Below, piece after piece: positions 52,715-61,888 of a stretch of DNA of 64,000 nt. Both the position numbers and the translations under genes were made by a program. Position 1 is the stretch's first letter; each line of letters begins with the position of its first letter. Below the pieces are notes generated by a model. The model did no database searches. It was not told where the DNA came from and saw only the letters and a program-made list of their open reading frames with translations. This DNA comes from Inquilinus limosus DSM 16000 (lineage in GTDB: Bacteria > Pseudomonadota > Alphaproteobacteria > DSM-16000 > Inquilinaceae). The stretch spans positions 36,943 to 100,942 of the forward strand of contig NZ_AUHM01000033.1 of assembly GCF_000423185.1 (NCBI RefSeq), read 5' to 3'.

Positions 52715-53080
52715 TCAGCGGTAGAGCGGCGTCCGGTTGGCGACGGCCATCCAGCCGCGGACGACGCGATAGACGGTCCACAGCCACAGCAGGCCCAGGA
52801 GCGGCCAGCCGATCAGCACCCAGGTCAGGGCGCCGAAGAGGAGGCCGAGCAGCAGGAACGCCCAGAAGGTGCGGATCGCCCAGGTGAGATGGTCCCAGGC
52901 GACCGTGCCGCGGGCGTCGCCGCGCCCCAGATAGGCGATGACCACGCCGATCAGCATCGGCAGGGCGGTGAACAGCGACACGGCGTAGATCGCATAGACC
53001 ACATGGCCGACCGTGCTCAGCCCGTCGCGCGAGCGGCGCGGCGACATGATCTCGATATCCGGTCGGTAGGAAGCGGCCAT
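52715..53080 (-). CDS. Small membrane protein (DUF4870-like) in the psp operon
   Basis: A 121-aa protein with about three membrane helices (VVYAIYAVSLFTALPMLIGVV, FWAFLLLGLLFGALTWVLIG, LLGLLWLWTVYRVVRGW). The closing pattern YRVVRGWMAVAN is like small DUF4870-type proteins. It begins 34 bp after pspC. A role in envelope stress is suggested only by position. Confidence 0.72.
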   Translation of the reverse strand: MAASYRPDIEIMSPRRSRDGLSTVGHVVYAIYAVSLFTALPMLIGVVIAYLGRGDARGTVAWDHLTWAIRTFWAFLLLGLLFGALTWVLIGWPLLGLLWLWTVYRVVRGWMAVANRTPLYR

Positions 53081-53114
53081 TGCTGGCTCCTTTCGTCGGG
53101 TTGGATTCGGAAAC

Positions 53115-53516
53115 TCAACGACCTTCGAGATCGCGGAAGTCCCGGTTCAGCTTGAACTCGCTGGAGGTGACGTAGCGCTCCATCCCCACCAGGCGCTGCT
53201 CCAGCTCGCGGAAGTTGTGGCGGATGGCGGAGAAGGTGTCGGCCGGCTGGACCGAGACCGACCGCCAGAACGCCTCCTCGTCCGGGCTGCGGTACAAGAG
53301 CCTCGGCCGGCGCTTCAGGAACACCGCCGCCGCCAGATAGGCGATCAGGATGTGCGGGAAGAAGATCAGGCCCAGCACCACGGTGCCGAAGCGGACCTTG
53401 CCGGGCGAGACCCCGAAATAGGCGGCGATGCCGGCGCAGACGCCGAGGAACACCCCGTTGTCCGGATCGCGGTAGAGGCGATGCGGGTTCGGGGATTCGG
53501 TGAAGCGGTCGGTCAC
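53115..53516 (-). CDS. pspC: Phage-shock protein C
   Basis: A 133-aa membrane protein. The PspC domain is at residues about 10-65: LYRDPDNGVFLGVCAGIAAYFGV with the invariant glycines, then the helix IFFPHILIAYLAAAVFL. A C-terminal cytoplasmic tail is predicted coiled (FSAIRHNFRELEQRLVGMERYV). In enterobacteria PspC with PspB senses membrane damage and sequesters PspA. The start is GTG at 53516, whose GTGA overlaps the pspB stop; a longer upstream frame lies wholly inside pspB. Confidence 0.9.
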   Translation of the reverse strand: MTDRFTESPNPHRLYRDPDNGVFLGVCAGIAAYFGVSPGKVRFGTVVLGLIFFPHILIAYLAAAVFLKRRPRLLYRSPDEEAFWRSVSVQPADTFSAIRHNFRELEQRLVGMERYVTSSEFKLNRDFRDLEGR

Positions 53517-53746
53517 GGCATCGGCCTCCGCCACTGCGGCGCCTCGGCGTCGAGGATCTTCTCGAGTGTCTGGATCCTCAGCTCCATCCGCTTGGCGCTC
53601 TCCCACAGGTCGACCAGCATGCGCTCGTCCTCGCGCGACAGCGTCCGGGTCGATCGCCAGCGGGTGACGTAGTGCAGCACCAGCCAGATCGGCGCCACGA
53701 TCACCAGGAAGACGATGACCGGGACGAAGAAGAAGGCGTGAAACAT
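53513..53746 (-). CDS. pspB: Phage-shock protein B
   Basis: A 77-aa protein with one N-terminal membrane helix (FFFVPVIVFLVIVAPIWLVL) and a cytoplasmic coiled-coil tail (DERMLVDLWESAKRMELRIQTLEKIL) ending EAPQWRR, the PspB pattern and length. It partners PspC. It lies 57 bp after pspA and overlaps pspC by four bases. Confidence 0.93.
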   Translation of the reverse strand: MFHAFFFVPVIVFLVIVAPIWLVLHYVTRWRSTRTLSREDERMLVDLWESAKRMELRIQTLEKILDAEAPQWRRPMP

Positions 53747-53803
53747 GGTTGTCCTTGCGTCTGCGGCCCGGCGGAAGACGCCGGGCCGGTTTGACGAAAG
53801 CGA

Positions 53804-54472
53804 TCAGCCGCCGGTGCGGCCGAGGCGGGCCTTGATCGCCTGCAGCTCCTTCTCGACGCCGCCCTCGGCCTCGAGCTCGGCGAACTCGTCCTGCAGCGTC
53901 TTGCGCCGGCCGAGATCGAAGGATTCGACCTGGCCCTCCAGCGTGTCGATCTTGCGCTCGATCTGCTCGTAGCGGGCCAGCGCCTCGTCGATCCGGCCGT
54001 CATGCAGCTGGGTGCGGATGCGGATCTGGTCGCGCGCCGCGTCGTGCCGGATGGCGAAGGACTTCTGCTTGTTCTTCGCCTCGGTCAGCTTGGCCTCGAG
54101 CCGGCCGAGATCCTCGTTGGTCTTGGCCAGCGCGGCTTCGATCGTCTCCAGCTCGCGGCGCAGCAGGTCGGCCGCGGTCGCGGCCTGGGCCTTGGCGACC
54201 AGCGCGCCCTTGGCCAGGTCCTCGCGGCCCTTCTCGACCGCCAGCTCGGCCTTGCGCTGCCATTCGGCCTGCGCGGCCTCGAGCTGGTCGACCTTGCGCA
54301 GGATCTCCTTCTTCTCCGCGATCGAGCGGGCGGCGGCGGCGCGCACCTCGACCAGCGTGTCCTCCATCTCCTGCACGATCAGCCGGACGATCTTCTCGGG
54401 ATCCTCGGCGCGGTCGAGCATGGAATTGATGTTGGAGTTGATGATGTCGCCAAGGCGGGAAAAGATACCCAT
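53804..54472 (-). CDS. pspA: Phage-shock protein A (IM30 family)
   Basis: A 222-aa ESCRT-III-like coiled-coil protein that binds stressed inner membrane and, when free, inhibits PspF. The start MGIFSRLGDIINSNINSMLDRAEDPEK is the conserved amphipathic membrane-binding helix and family opening. Nearly all the rest is helical with heptad pattern (EQIERKIDTLEGQVES). Length matches E. coli PspA (222 aa). AGAGGA lies seven bases before the ATG. Second gene after the sigma-54 promoter. Confidence 0.95.
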   Translation of the reverse strand: MGIFSRLGDIINSNINSMLDRAEDPEKIVRLIVQEMEDTLVEVRAAAARSIAEKKEILRKVDQLEAAQAEWQRKAELAVEKGREDLAKGALVAKAQAATAADLLRRELETIEAALAKTNEDLGRLEAKLTEAKNKQKSFAIRHDAARDQIRIRTQLHDGRIDEALARYEQIERKIDTLEGQVESFDLGRRKTLQDEFAELEAEGGVEKELQAIKARLGRTGG

Positions 54473-54492
54473 CACACGGTCCTCTTTCGATC

Positions 54493-54663
54493 CTACAGGA
54501 ACAGGGAAGCGATCAGCACGCCGGCGCCGAAGAACACCCAGTTCTCGGTCGGCCGGCTGGCGATCCAGGCCATCAGGCGCTCGCCCGTGCGGCGCCAGTC
54601 GGCGGCTCCGGCGCTGCGGCCAGTGCGGGTTCGAGTGCCGGTCGGGTCGAAGCCGTAGCTCAT
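54493..54663 (-). CDS. Small single-helix membrane protein at the head of the psp operon
   Basis: A 56-aa gene starting at 54663 after a textbook GAGGAGG five bases upstream. The protein has a hydrophilic basic first half (PTGTRTRTGRSAG) and a C-terminal membrane helix (NWVFFGAGVLIASLFL) reaching the very end, a tail-anchored layout. It is the first gene after the consensus sigma-54 promoter and lies 20 bp before pspA. It matches no Psp protein I know by sequence; its position recalls small PspD/PspG-like partners. Translation is supported by the ribosome site and reading-frame fit, not by homology. Confidence 0.75.
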   Translation of the reverse strand: MSYGFDPTGTRTRTGRSAGAADWRRTGERLMAWIASRPTENWVFFGAGVLIASLFL

Positions 54664-54705
54664 TGGTCCTCCTCAAGCCCGATGCGTTCGGGTCATCCCC
54701 TGGGT

Positions 54706-54721
54706 TGCAAAGCCCGTGCCA
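54706..54721 (-). promoter_or_regulatory. Consensus sigma-54 promoter for the psp operon
   Basis: On the minus strand TGGCACG-GGCT-TTGCA gives a perfect -24/-12 match with the required four-base spacer. Transcription would start near 54694 and give a leader of about 30 bases before the 56-aa gene. The PspF-type activator is encoded divergently from 54821, the standard arrangement. Confidence 0.93.
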
Positions 54722-54820
54722 AAGTCGAATCGGGCCGGTTTGCGCCGCTTCGTTCGGATCGCCCCTTGATCCTTCGGCAGGAATTTCCAATTCTTCGGAA
54801 GATTTCGCCGAAAGGGGCTC

Positions 54821-55834
54821 ATGGTCGACGGTCTGCCGCATCTGCTGGGCGAGGCGCCCGCCTTCGTCGACCTGCTGGACCGGGTCTCCGCCGCGGCCGC
54901 GCTGGACCGGCCGGTGCTGGTGATCGGCGAGCGCGGCACGGGCAAGGAGCTGATCGCGGCACGGCTGCACTTCCTGTCGCCGCGCTGGGACCGGCCTTTC
55001 GTCAAGCTGGACTGCGCCGCGCTGTCGCCCGAGCTGCTGGAAAGCGAGCTGTTCGGCCACGAGGCCGGCGCCTTCACCGGGGCGGTCCGCCGCCATGTCG
55101 GCCGGTTCGAGCGTGCCGACGGCGGCACCCTGTTCCTGGACGAGCTGGCGAATGCCAGCCTGCGGGTGCAGGAGAAGCTGCTGCGCGCCATCGAATACGG
55201 CGAGATCGAGCGGGTCGGCGGCACCCAGACGATGACGGTCGACGTCCGCGTCGTCGCCGCCACCAATGTCGACCTGCCGGGCGAGGTCGCGGCCGGACGG
55301 TTCCGCGGCGACCTGCTGGACCGGCTGGCCTTCGACGTGCTGACCGTGCCGCCGCTGCGCGCCCGGCCGGAGGACATCCCGCTGCTGGCCGCGCATTTCG
55401 CGCAAGCGATGGCCCATGTCCTCGACCGGCCGGGCTTCCCCGGCTTCGCGCCGGCCGCGATGGCGGCGCTGCACGCGCATCCCTGGCCCGGCAACATCCG
55501 CGAGCTGAAGAACGCGGTCGAGCGCGCGGTCTACCGCACCCCACCGGACCGGCCGGTGACGGAGATCGTGCTGGACCCCTTCGCCTCGCCCTGGCGGCCG
55601 AAAGGGCAGCAGACCGGGGCCGGGGCCGAGGCCCCCGCCGCCGCCCCGCCGCTGCCCTACGACTTCCGGGCCGAGATCGCGGCGGTGGAGAAGCGGTGGC
55701 TCGAGGCGGCGCTGGCGGCCCATCACGGGCATCAGGGCCGCACCGCCACGGCGCTCGGCCTCGGCTATGATCAGCTCCGTCATCTGCTGCGCAAGCACGG
55801 CCTGTCGGCGCGATCGGGAGGAGAGGACGCATGA
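54821..55834 (+). CDS. pspF: PspF-type sigma-54 activator
   Basis: A 337-aa AAA+ enhancer-binding protein without a receiver domain, as in PspF. Walker A GERGTGKE at residues 36-43, the sigma-54-contacting GAFTGA loop at 83-88, Walker B GGTLFLDEL near 104, arginine finger region RFRGDLLDRL and a C-terminal Fis-like helix-turn-helix (GRTATALGLGYDQLRHLL). It hydrolyses ATP to open the promoter at 54706 unless PspA holds it. The stop overlaps the SDR gene start by four bases. Confidence 0.94.
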   Translation: MVDGLPHLLGEAPAFVDLLDRVSAAAALDRPVLVIGERGTGKELIAARLHFLSPRWDRPFVKLDCAALSPELLESELFGHEAGAFTGAVRRHVGRFERADGGTLFLDELANASLRVQEKLLRAIEYGEIERVGGTQTMTVDVRVVAATNVDLPGEVAAGRFRGDLLDRLAFDVLTVPPLRARPEDIPLLAAHFAQAMAHVLDRPGFPGFAPAAMAALHAHPWPGNIRELKNAVERAVYRTPPDRPVTEIVLDPFASPWRPKGQQTGAGAEAPAAAPPLPYDFRAEIAAVEKRWLEAALAAHHGHQGRTATALGLGYDQLRHLLRKHGLSARSGGEDA

Positions 55835-56661
55835 AGACCGTGCTGATCACCGGCTGCAGCTCCGGCTTCGGCTTCGCCGCCGCGAAGCGCTTCGCCGCCG
55901 CCGGCTGGTCGGTGCTGGCGACCTTGCGCGGCCCGGCGGACCGGCCCGAGGCCGCGGCGCTGGCGGCGATCCCCGGCGTGACCGTGCTGCCGCTCGACGT
56001 CACCGATCCGACGCAGCGGGCGGCGGCGGTGGCCGCGGTCGGGGGCGGCCTGGACTGCCTGATCAACAATGCCGGCTACGGCCTGTACGGCCCGGTCGAG
56101 ACGCTGGACGACGGCCAGATCCGGCGCCAGATCGCGACCAATCTGGAGGCCCCGATCCTCTTGACCCGCGACCTGCTGCCGGCGCTGCGCGCGCGGCGCG
56201 GCCGGGTGATCAACATCTCCTCGGTCCTGGGCTTCATCGGCACGCCCTTCATGGCGATCTACTGCGCCAGCAAGCACGGCCTGTCCGGCTTCAGCGAGGC
56301 GCTGCGGCTCGAGCTGGCGCCGCACGGCGTGCAGGTCTGCGCGGTCGAGCCCGGGCGCCACGACACCGGCTTCAATGCCCGGCTGGACCATCCGGCCCCG
56401 GCGGCGGACTCGCCCTATCGCGGCAAATACGACCGGGCCGTGGCCCGGCGGGCAGCGCTGGGAGGGGTGGCGCCGGAGCGGGCGGCCGCGATCAGCGGCC
56501 GGGCGGCGGCGCGGCTGCTGCGCCTGGCCGAGGCCCGGCGCATGCCGGCGCGGCTGCGCCTGGGCGCTGATTCCAAGGCGGTGTTCTGGGTGAAGCGGCT
56601 GCTGCCGGCGGCGCTGTTCGACCGGCTGATGATCTTCGCCACGGGGCGCGGGGTGAACTGA
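55831..56661 (+). CDS. Short-chain dehydrogenase/reductase
   Basis: A 276-aa NAD(P)-dependent oxidoreductase of the classical SDR type. Cofactor motif TGCSSGFG (residues 7-14), structural NNAGYG near 79, catalytic serine in NISSVLG near 131, and YCASK (active tyrosine and lysine) near 145. The C-terminus of about 70 residues is extended and rich in arginine, as in SDRs acting on lipophilic or retinol-like substrates. Translational coupling to pspF is unusual and may only reflect compact gene order. Confidence 0.88.
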   Translation: MKTVLITGCSSGFGFAAAKRFAAAGWSVLATLRGPADRPEAAALAAIPGVTVLPLDVTDPTQRAAAVAAVGGGLDCLINNAGYGLYGPVETLDDGQIRRQIATNLEAPILLTRDLLPALRARRGRVINISSVLGFIGTPFMAIYCASKHGLSGFSEALRLELAPHGVQVCAVEPGRHDTGFNARLDHPAPAADSPYRGKYDRAVARRAALGGVAPERAAAISGRAAARLLRLAEARRMPARLRLGADSKAVFWVKRLLPAALFDRLMIFATGRGVN

Positions 56662-56692
56662 GGGCGGCGGGAGGTCCTCCTGGCCCTCGAAA

Positions 56693-56718
56693 GCGGACGA
56701 TCCCGATGATCCGTCCGC
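56693..56718 (+). terminator. Weak hairpin after the SDR gene
   Basis: Arms GCGGACG (56693-56699) and CGTCCGC (56712-56718) with partial extension of pairing into the loop (ATC/GAT). No T-run. Confidence 0.35.
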
Positions 56719-56774
56719 GCCAAACACGCCCAGCGGTCCAAGATACCCTACGACGCACCGTCGCCAGACGTGAT

Positions 56775-56808
56775 TCTTCTATAGAAGATCAAATTCTGCT
56801 ATAGAAGA
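56775..56808. promoter_or_regulatory. Tandem palindromic operators TCTTCTATAGAAGA
   Basis: A perfect 14-bp dyad TCTTCTATAGAAGA (56775-56788) is followed 20 bases on by a copy with one change, TCTGCTATAGAAGA (56795-56808). They lie about 90 bases before the metallo-hydrolase gene and two genes before an XRE-cupin regulator, which is the likely binder. Spacing of two helical turns allows cooperative binding. Confidence 0.7.
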
Positions 56809-56896
56809 CGCCCCGCCGGGATGGCCACGTTGGATCCGGCCTCGGCACAGCCGTCATCATGGAGTGAACTGTGCCGCTTCTGAGGGCTTTGGCGCC

Positions 56897-57781
56897 ATGA
56901 CACATCGCAACGTTCCGGGAGCGGCCGGTACGGTCGCTTCGCAGAAAGATGCCTCCGCCGGTGAGCGGCGTCTGAAAAGGACGGCTTCCGGCACAAACTT
57001 CGCGCGCTACGAATTCGGCGATCTCACCGTGGTCGCTCTCCGCGACGGCTATGTGGACATGCCGCCCAGCCGACTGCGTCAAGCGGGAGACCGTCCTTTT
57101 GGATCGGACATGCCGGCCCAGGTGAAACTGGTCGGCGGGCACCTCCGTCTATCGGTCAACGCCTTTCTGGTGATCGATCATGACCAGCACGTGCTGATCG
57201 ATACGGGAGCGGCGAATGCGTGGCTGCCGACGATGGGCTCGCTGCTCGACGCGCTGGCCGAGGCGGGTGTGGCGCGCGAGAGCATCGGGACCGTCGCCGT
57301 CACGCACACCCATGCAGATCACGTCCACGGCCTGGTGGCCGCCGACGGCTCGGACGCGTTTCCCAACCTCCGGCGGCTGCTTGTTCCGCAAGAGGAAGTG
57401 TCGATGTTCGATGGGTACGAGCGGCTCTCCCGGTTTCGCCGGACGCGTTTGCCGTTCGGGGACGGCTTCAAGCTGAGCGACAGCATCACCGCCGTTCAGG
57501 CGCATGGCCATGAAGCCGGACACACCGCATTCGAGGTGTCGGGCGGAGGCGAGACTCTGCTGATCTGGGGGGATCTCATCCATGTGCCCTCGATCCAGTT
57601 CGAAAGGCCGGAGCTGACTTGGGAGTTCGATGCCGATCAGGTTCGAGCGCGTTCAACTCGACGGAGGTTGCTGGAGCGCACGGCGCGGCGCGGTGTGTTC
57701 GTCGCCGGTGCGCACCTCGATTTCCCGGGCGTCGGGTCTGTCGAGCGCGCCGGGCGGGCCTATCGGTTCCTGCCGCTCTGA
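56897..57781 (+). CDS. Metallo-beta-lactamase-fold hydrolase (lactonase-like)
   Basis: A 294-aa zinc hydrolase. HTHADH at residues 137-142 gives the metal motif, with a further His in GHEAGHT, Asp in WGDLIH and His in GAHLDF, so the two-zinc site looks complete. The overall plan is like quorum-quenching lactonases and related MBL enzymes, but the substrate is undecided. The ATG at 56897 has GAGGG nine bases upstream; an in-frame GTG 11 codons earlier lacks a good ribosome site. Codon use is a little less GC-biased than flanking genes. Confidence 0.82.
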   Translation: MTHRNVPGAAGTVASQKDASAGERRLKRTASGTNFARYEFGDLTVVALRDGYVDMPPSRLRQAGDRPFGSDMPAQVKLVGGHLRLSVNAFLVIDHDQHVLIDTGAANAWLPTMGSLLDALAEAGVARESIGTVAVTHTHADHVHGLVAADGSDAFPNLRRLLVPQEEVSMFDGYERLSRFRRTRLPFGDGFKLSDSITAVQAHGHEAGHTAFEVSGGGETLLIWGDLIHVPSIQFERPELTWEFDADQVRARSTRRRLLERTARRGVFVAGAHLDFPGVGSVERAGRAYRFLPL

Positions 57782-57876
57782 TCCCGTCGGCGCCTTGGCT
57801 CCGGCCGCCCGAGTGACATGCGCCCGCCCCGTATCTAGGATGGCCGCCGAAGCACGCGAGCGGAAAGCGGAGCCAC

Positions 57877-58488
57877 TTGAGGAACTCTGGACAATCCCGG
57901 CCTGGAGCACGCGACGCCGTCAGCGCTTTCGGCGACCGTGTCCGAACCATCCGCGAGCAGAAGAATCTCACGCTTGAACAGCTCTCCAAATTGTCCGGGG
58001 TGAGCCGGGCGATGCTGTCCAAGATCGAACGTGGAGAGAAGAGCCCGACCATCGGCATCGCCAAGCAGATCGCGCACGCTCTCGGCGCTTCATTCTCTTC
58101 CCTTGTCGGTGACGAGGAGCCGACGCGTCGCGCCTTCGCGCTCGTGACGAAGGATCAGCGTCAGGTGTTTCGGGATCCGGAAACGGGGTTCGAGCGCTCC
58201 CTGCTTTCGCCGAACAGGCCCGGCATGACCGTCGAAGTCGTTCTGCACCATCTGCCGGCGAACACGTCGACCGGCCGTTCGCCGCCGCACCCGTCGGGGA
58301 CCGGCAAGCACATCGTGGCCTCCCGGGGTCACGTGATCGTGGCGACCCCGGACAATGAGACGGTGCTGAACGAGGGTGATTGCCTGTATTTCGAGGCGGA
58401 CGTCGAACACTGGTTCGAGAACCGCACATCCAGGCCGGCCGAATACTATCTGATCATCTCGGCGCCGCCCGCGAACCGCTCGTCCTAG
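57877..58488 (+). CDS. XRE-family regulator with C-terminal cupin
   Basis: A 203-aa regulator. The N-terminal lambda-repressor-like helix-turn-helix (LTLEQLSKLSGVSRAMLSKIERGEKSPT, about residues 31-58) is joined to a cupin sensor domain (from about residue 110; HPSGTGKHIVASRG and EGDCLYFEADVEHWF). Such proteins control nearby catabolic genes with small metabolites as effectors. The start is TTG at 57877 with GGAG five bases upstream. It probably binds the tandem palindromes at 56775-56808 and so regulates the metallo-hydrolase. Confidence 0.9.
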   Translation: MRNSGQSRPGARDAVSAFGDRVRTIREQKNLTLEQLSKLSGVSRAMLSKIERGEKSPTIGIAKQIAHALGASFSSLVGDEEPTRRAFALVTKDQRQVFRDPETGFERSLLSPNRPGMTVEVVLHHLPANTSTGRSPPHPSGTGKHIVASRGHVIVATPDNETVLNEGDCLYFEADVEHWFENRTSRPAEYYLIISAPPANRSS

Positions 58489-59060
58489 GGTCTTCCGAAG
58501 CTCGGTGGCTGGCCGATCTCCACCGGCGCATCAGTGCCGCAGGCGAAGCTCCGCGCCCGCTCGTCGGCCAGCCTGCGGGCGGACTCGTTGGCGTCGGGAT
58601 GGCCGGTGGCGGTCACCAGCCCGACGACGCAGCCCTGCCGGCCCTCCAACTGCCCGACCTTGGACACCACCAGCACCTCGGTCCGCCGCCCCTCCGCCCC
58701 CTCCACGGTCCAGCGGTGGATCGTGGCGAAGGGCGTGCTGCGGTCGCCCTCGCTCTCGATCCGCCATTCGATCCGCGGCCCGGCCGCGTTGAAGGCGGCG
58801 AAGGTCTCGAACGGCCGGTCGCCTGTGGGCGGGAAACCGTAGAACACCGAATGCCGCAGATCGGCGATCGAGAGCAGCACCGGATAGCCGCGCCAGCCGC
58901 TGCAGACCAGCTCCTGCCAGTCGCCGTCGTCTGGGCCGGCCGCGGCGACCGTCGCGCAATCCCGCTCCAGATCGAGATCGGTATAGGCGCTGGAGATCTC
59001 GCCGGCCGCCGCCGGGCCGAAACCGGCGAGGAAAGCCATGCCGATGAGGGCGTTTCGCAT
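58485..59060 (-). CDS. Secreted hypothetical protein
   Basis: A 191-aa protein that I do not recognise. A signal peptide MRNALIGMAFLAGFGPAAAG is clear. The mature part has three cysteines (CATV, LVCSGW, GCVVG) and a fourth in SFACGT, allowing two disulfides. Its ATG is preceded by GGAGG. It is convergent with the XRE-cupin gene and overlaps it by four bases at the stops. Confidence 0.72.
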   Translation of the reverse strand: MRNALIGMAFLAGFGPAAAGEISSAYTDLDLERDCATVAAAGPDDGDWQELVCSGWRGYPVLLSIADLRHSVFYGFPPTGDRPFETFAAFNAAGPRIEWRIESEGDRSTPFATIHRWTVEGAEGRRTEVLVVSKVGQLEGRQGCVVGLVTATGHPDANESARRLADERARSFACGTDAPVEIGQPPSFGRP

Positions 59061-59201
59061 CGGAGTCCTCCGGTCGAACCGGAAAACAGTAACGGATTTC
59101 CTCCCGCACTGCGAAAAGGCGATTGCACCGCCGGGCCCGACTCAGGCAGGGTTCCGAAAACCCTAAAATCCTGGCGAATGAGCCGTCATCTGGGAGGCAC
59201 C

Positions 59202-60410
59202 ATGAAGCGGAACGCTGTTGCTGTCGGATTGCTGGTCGCGGGCTTCGCCCTGCCGGCCGCGGCCCAGGTCTCGGGCAATGTCGTCAAGATCGGCGTCCTG
59301 AACGACCAGTCCGGCGTCTATGCCGATTTCGGCGGCAAATGGTCGGTCGAGGCCGCGAAGATGGCGATCGAGGATTTCGGCGGCAAGGTGCTGGGCGTGC
59401 CGGTCGAGATCGTCTCCGCCGACCACCAGAACAAGCCCGATATCGGCTCGAACATCGCCCGGCAGTGGTTCGACGTCGACGGCGTCGACGCGATCACCGA
59501 GCTGACCACCTCCTCCGTCGCGCTCGCCGTCCAGGCGCTGGCCGCGGAGAAGCACAAGGTCACCATCACCTCCGGCGCCGCCACCACCGACCTGACCGGC
59601 AAGGCCTGCTCGCCCACCGGCTTCCACTGGGCCTACGACACCCATGCGCTGGCGGTCGGCACCGGCGGCGCCCTCGTCGGCCAGGGCGGCGACAGCTGGT
59701 TCTTCCTGACCGCGGACTACGCCTTCGGCTATTCGCTGGAGGAGCAGACGACGAAGTTCGTCACCTCCCAGGGCGGCAAGGTGCTGGGCAGCGTGCGGCA
59801 CCCGCTGAACACCACCGACTTCTCCTCCTTCCTGCTGCAGGCCCAGGCGTCGGGCGCCAAGGTGGTGGGCCTGGCCAATGCCGGGCTCGACACCGCCAAC
59901 GCGATCAAGCAGGCGGCGGAGTTCGGCATCGTCGCCGGCGGCCAGAAGCTGGCCGGCCTGCTGTTCACCCTGGCCGAGGTGCACGGCCTCGGCCTCGAGG
60001 CGTCGCAGGGGCTGGTGCTGACCGAAGGCTTCTACTGGGACCTGAACGACGAGACCCGGGCCTGGGCCCAGCGCTTCTTCGAGCGCACCCAGCGCATGCC
60101 GAACATGGTCCAGGCCGGCGAGTACTCGTCGGTCCTGCATTATCTGAAGGCGGTCCAGGCCGCCGGCACCGACGACGGCGAGAAGGTGGCGGCCAAGATG
60201 AAGGAGCTGCCGGTCGACGACGTCTTCGCCCATGGCGGCAAGGTCCTGGCCAACGGCCGCATGGTGCACGACATGTACCTGGCCGAGGTCAAGAAGCCGT
60301 CGGAGAGCAGCAAGCCGTGGGACTACTACAGGATCCTGGCCACCATCCCCGGCGACCAGGCCTATCTGTCGCTGGAGGAGAGCGGCTGCCCGCTCACGGC
60401 GAAGAAGTAG
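59202..60410 (+). CDS. Branched-chain amino-acid-type periplasmic binding protein
   Basis: A 402-aa binding protein of the Peripla_BP_6 (LivJ/urea/amide) type. The signal peptide (residues 1-23, PAAAQV) is followed by VVKIGVLNDQSGVYADFGG, then the ligand-binding TSSVALAVQALAAEKHKV and GAATTDLTG. Length above LivJ (about 367) fits amide- or aromatic-acid-binding subtypes, so leucine itself is not assured. GGGAGGC precedes the ATG. It begins the livJ-G-F-H-M-type operon; unlike the other importers here, only seven bases separate it from the next gene and no palindromic repeat follows. Confidence 0.92.
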   Translation: MKRNAVAVGLLVAGFALPAAAQVSGNVVKIGVLNDQSGVYADFGGKWSVEAAKMAIEDFGGKVLGVPVEIVSADHQNKPDIGSNIARQWFDVDGVDAITELTTSSVALAVQALAAEKHKVTITSGAATTDLTGKACSPTGFHWAYDTHALAVGTGGALVGQGGDSWFFLTADYAFGYSLEEQTTKFVTSQGGKVLGSVRHPLNTTDFSSFLLQAQASGAKVVGLANAGLDTANAIKQAAEFGIVAGGQKLAGLLFTLAEVHGLGLEASQGLVLTEGFYWDLNDETRAWAQRFFERTQRMPNMVQAGEYSSVLHYLKAVQAAGTDDGEKVAAKMKELPVDDVFAHGGKVLANGRMVHDMYLAEVKKPSESSKPWDYYRILATIPGDQAYLSLEESGCPLTAKK

Positions 60411-60417
60411 CCGGCGA

Positions 60418-61168
60418 ATGGCTGAAGCCCAGCCGATCCTGGTGGCGGAGGGCCTGACCAAGGCCTTCCGCGGCTTTCTCGCCGTCAAGGGCGTGGACCT
60501 GGCCGTGCGCGAGGGCACGATCCACGCCCTGATCGGGCCGAACGGCGCCGGCAAGACCACCGTCTTCAACCTCTTGACCAAGTTCCACCAGCCGACCTCG
60601 GGCCGCATCGCCTTCCGCGGCGAGGACATCACCGGGCTGAAGCCGGCCGAGGTGGCGCGGCGCGGCCTCGTCCGCTCGTTCCAGATCTCGGCCGTGTTCC
60701 CGCATCTGACGGTCTTGGAGAACGTCCGGGTGGCGCTGCAGCGGCCGGAGGGCCTCGCGCGCCAGTTCTGGCGCTCGGACCGGGTGCTGCGGCGGCTCGA
60801 CGACCGCGCTTTGGCGCTGATCGAGGCGGTCAATCTGAAGGACTTCGCCCACATCCCCGCCGTCGACCTGTCCTACGGCCGCAAGCGGGCGCTGGAGATC
60901 GCCACCACCCTGGCGCTCGACCCGCCGATGCTGCTGCTGGACGAGCCGATGGCCGGCATGGGGCACGAGGAGATCGGCCGCATCGCCGACCTGATCCGCC
61001 GGGTCGCGGCCGACCGCACGGTGCTGATGGTGGAGCACAACCTCAGCGTCGTCGCCGATCTCTGCCACCGGGTCACAGTGCTGCAGCGCGGCGAGATCCT
61101 GGCCGAGGGCAGCTATGCCGAGGTCTCGGCCGACCCGCGGGTGCGCGAGGCGTATATGGGGTCCGAGC

Positions 61169-61176
<8 letters not shown>
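60418..61176 (+). CDS. livG: Branched-chain amino-acid ABC ATPase LivG
   Basis: A 252-aa ATPase. Walker A IGPNGAGKTT near residue 40, FQISAVFPHLTVLENV in the Q-loop region, a diverged signature LSYGRKRALEIATTL, Walker B LLLDEPMAGM, and the H-loop MVEHNL. It is the LivG partner of LivF in this family of importers. The start is ATG at 60418. It overlaps livF by eight bases. Confidence 0.93.
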
Positions 61177-61873
<697 letters not shown>

Positions 61874-61888
61874 GATGAGGACCGCGCC

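Noticed and set aside
52014..59060. Shared AFLAGFG string in the signal regions of the two secreted hypothetical proteins (52670 and 59060 starts)
   Set aside because: The match is limited to a hydrophobic signal segment and the mature parts are unrelated, so it is probably chance.
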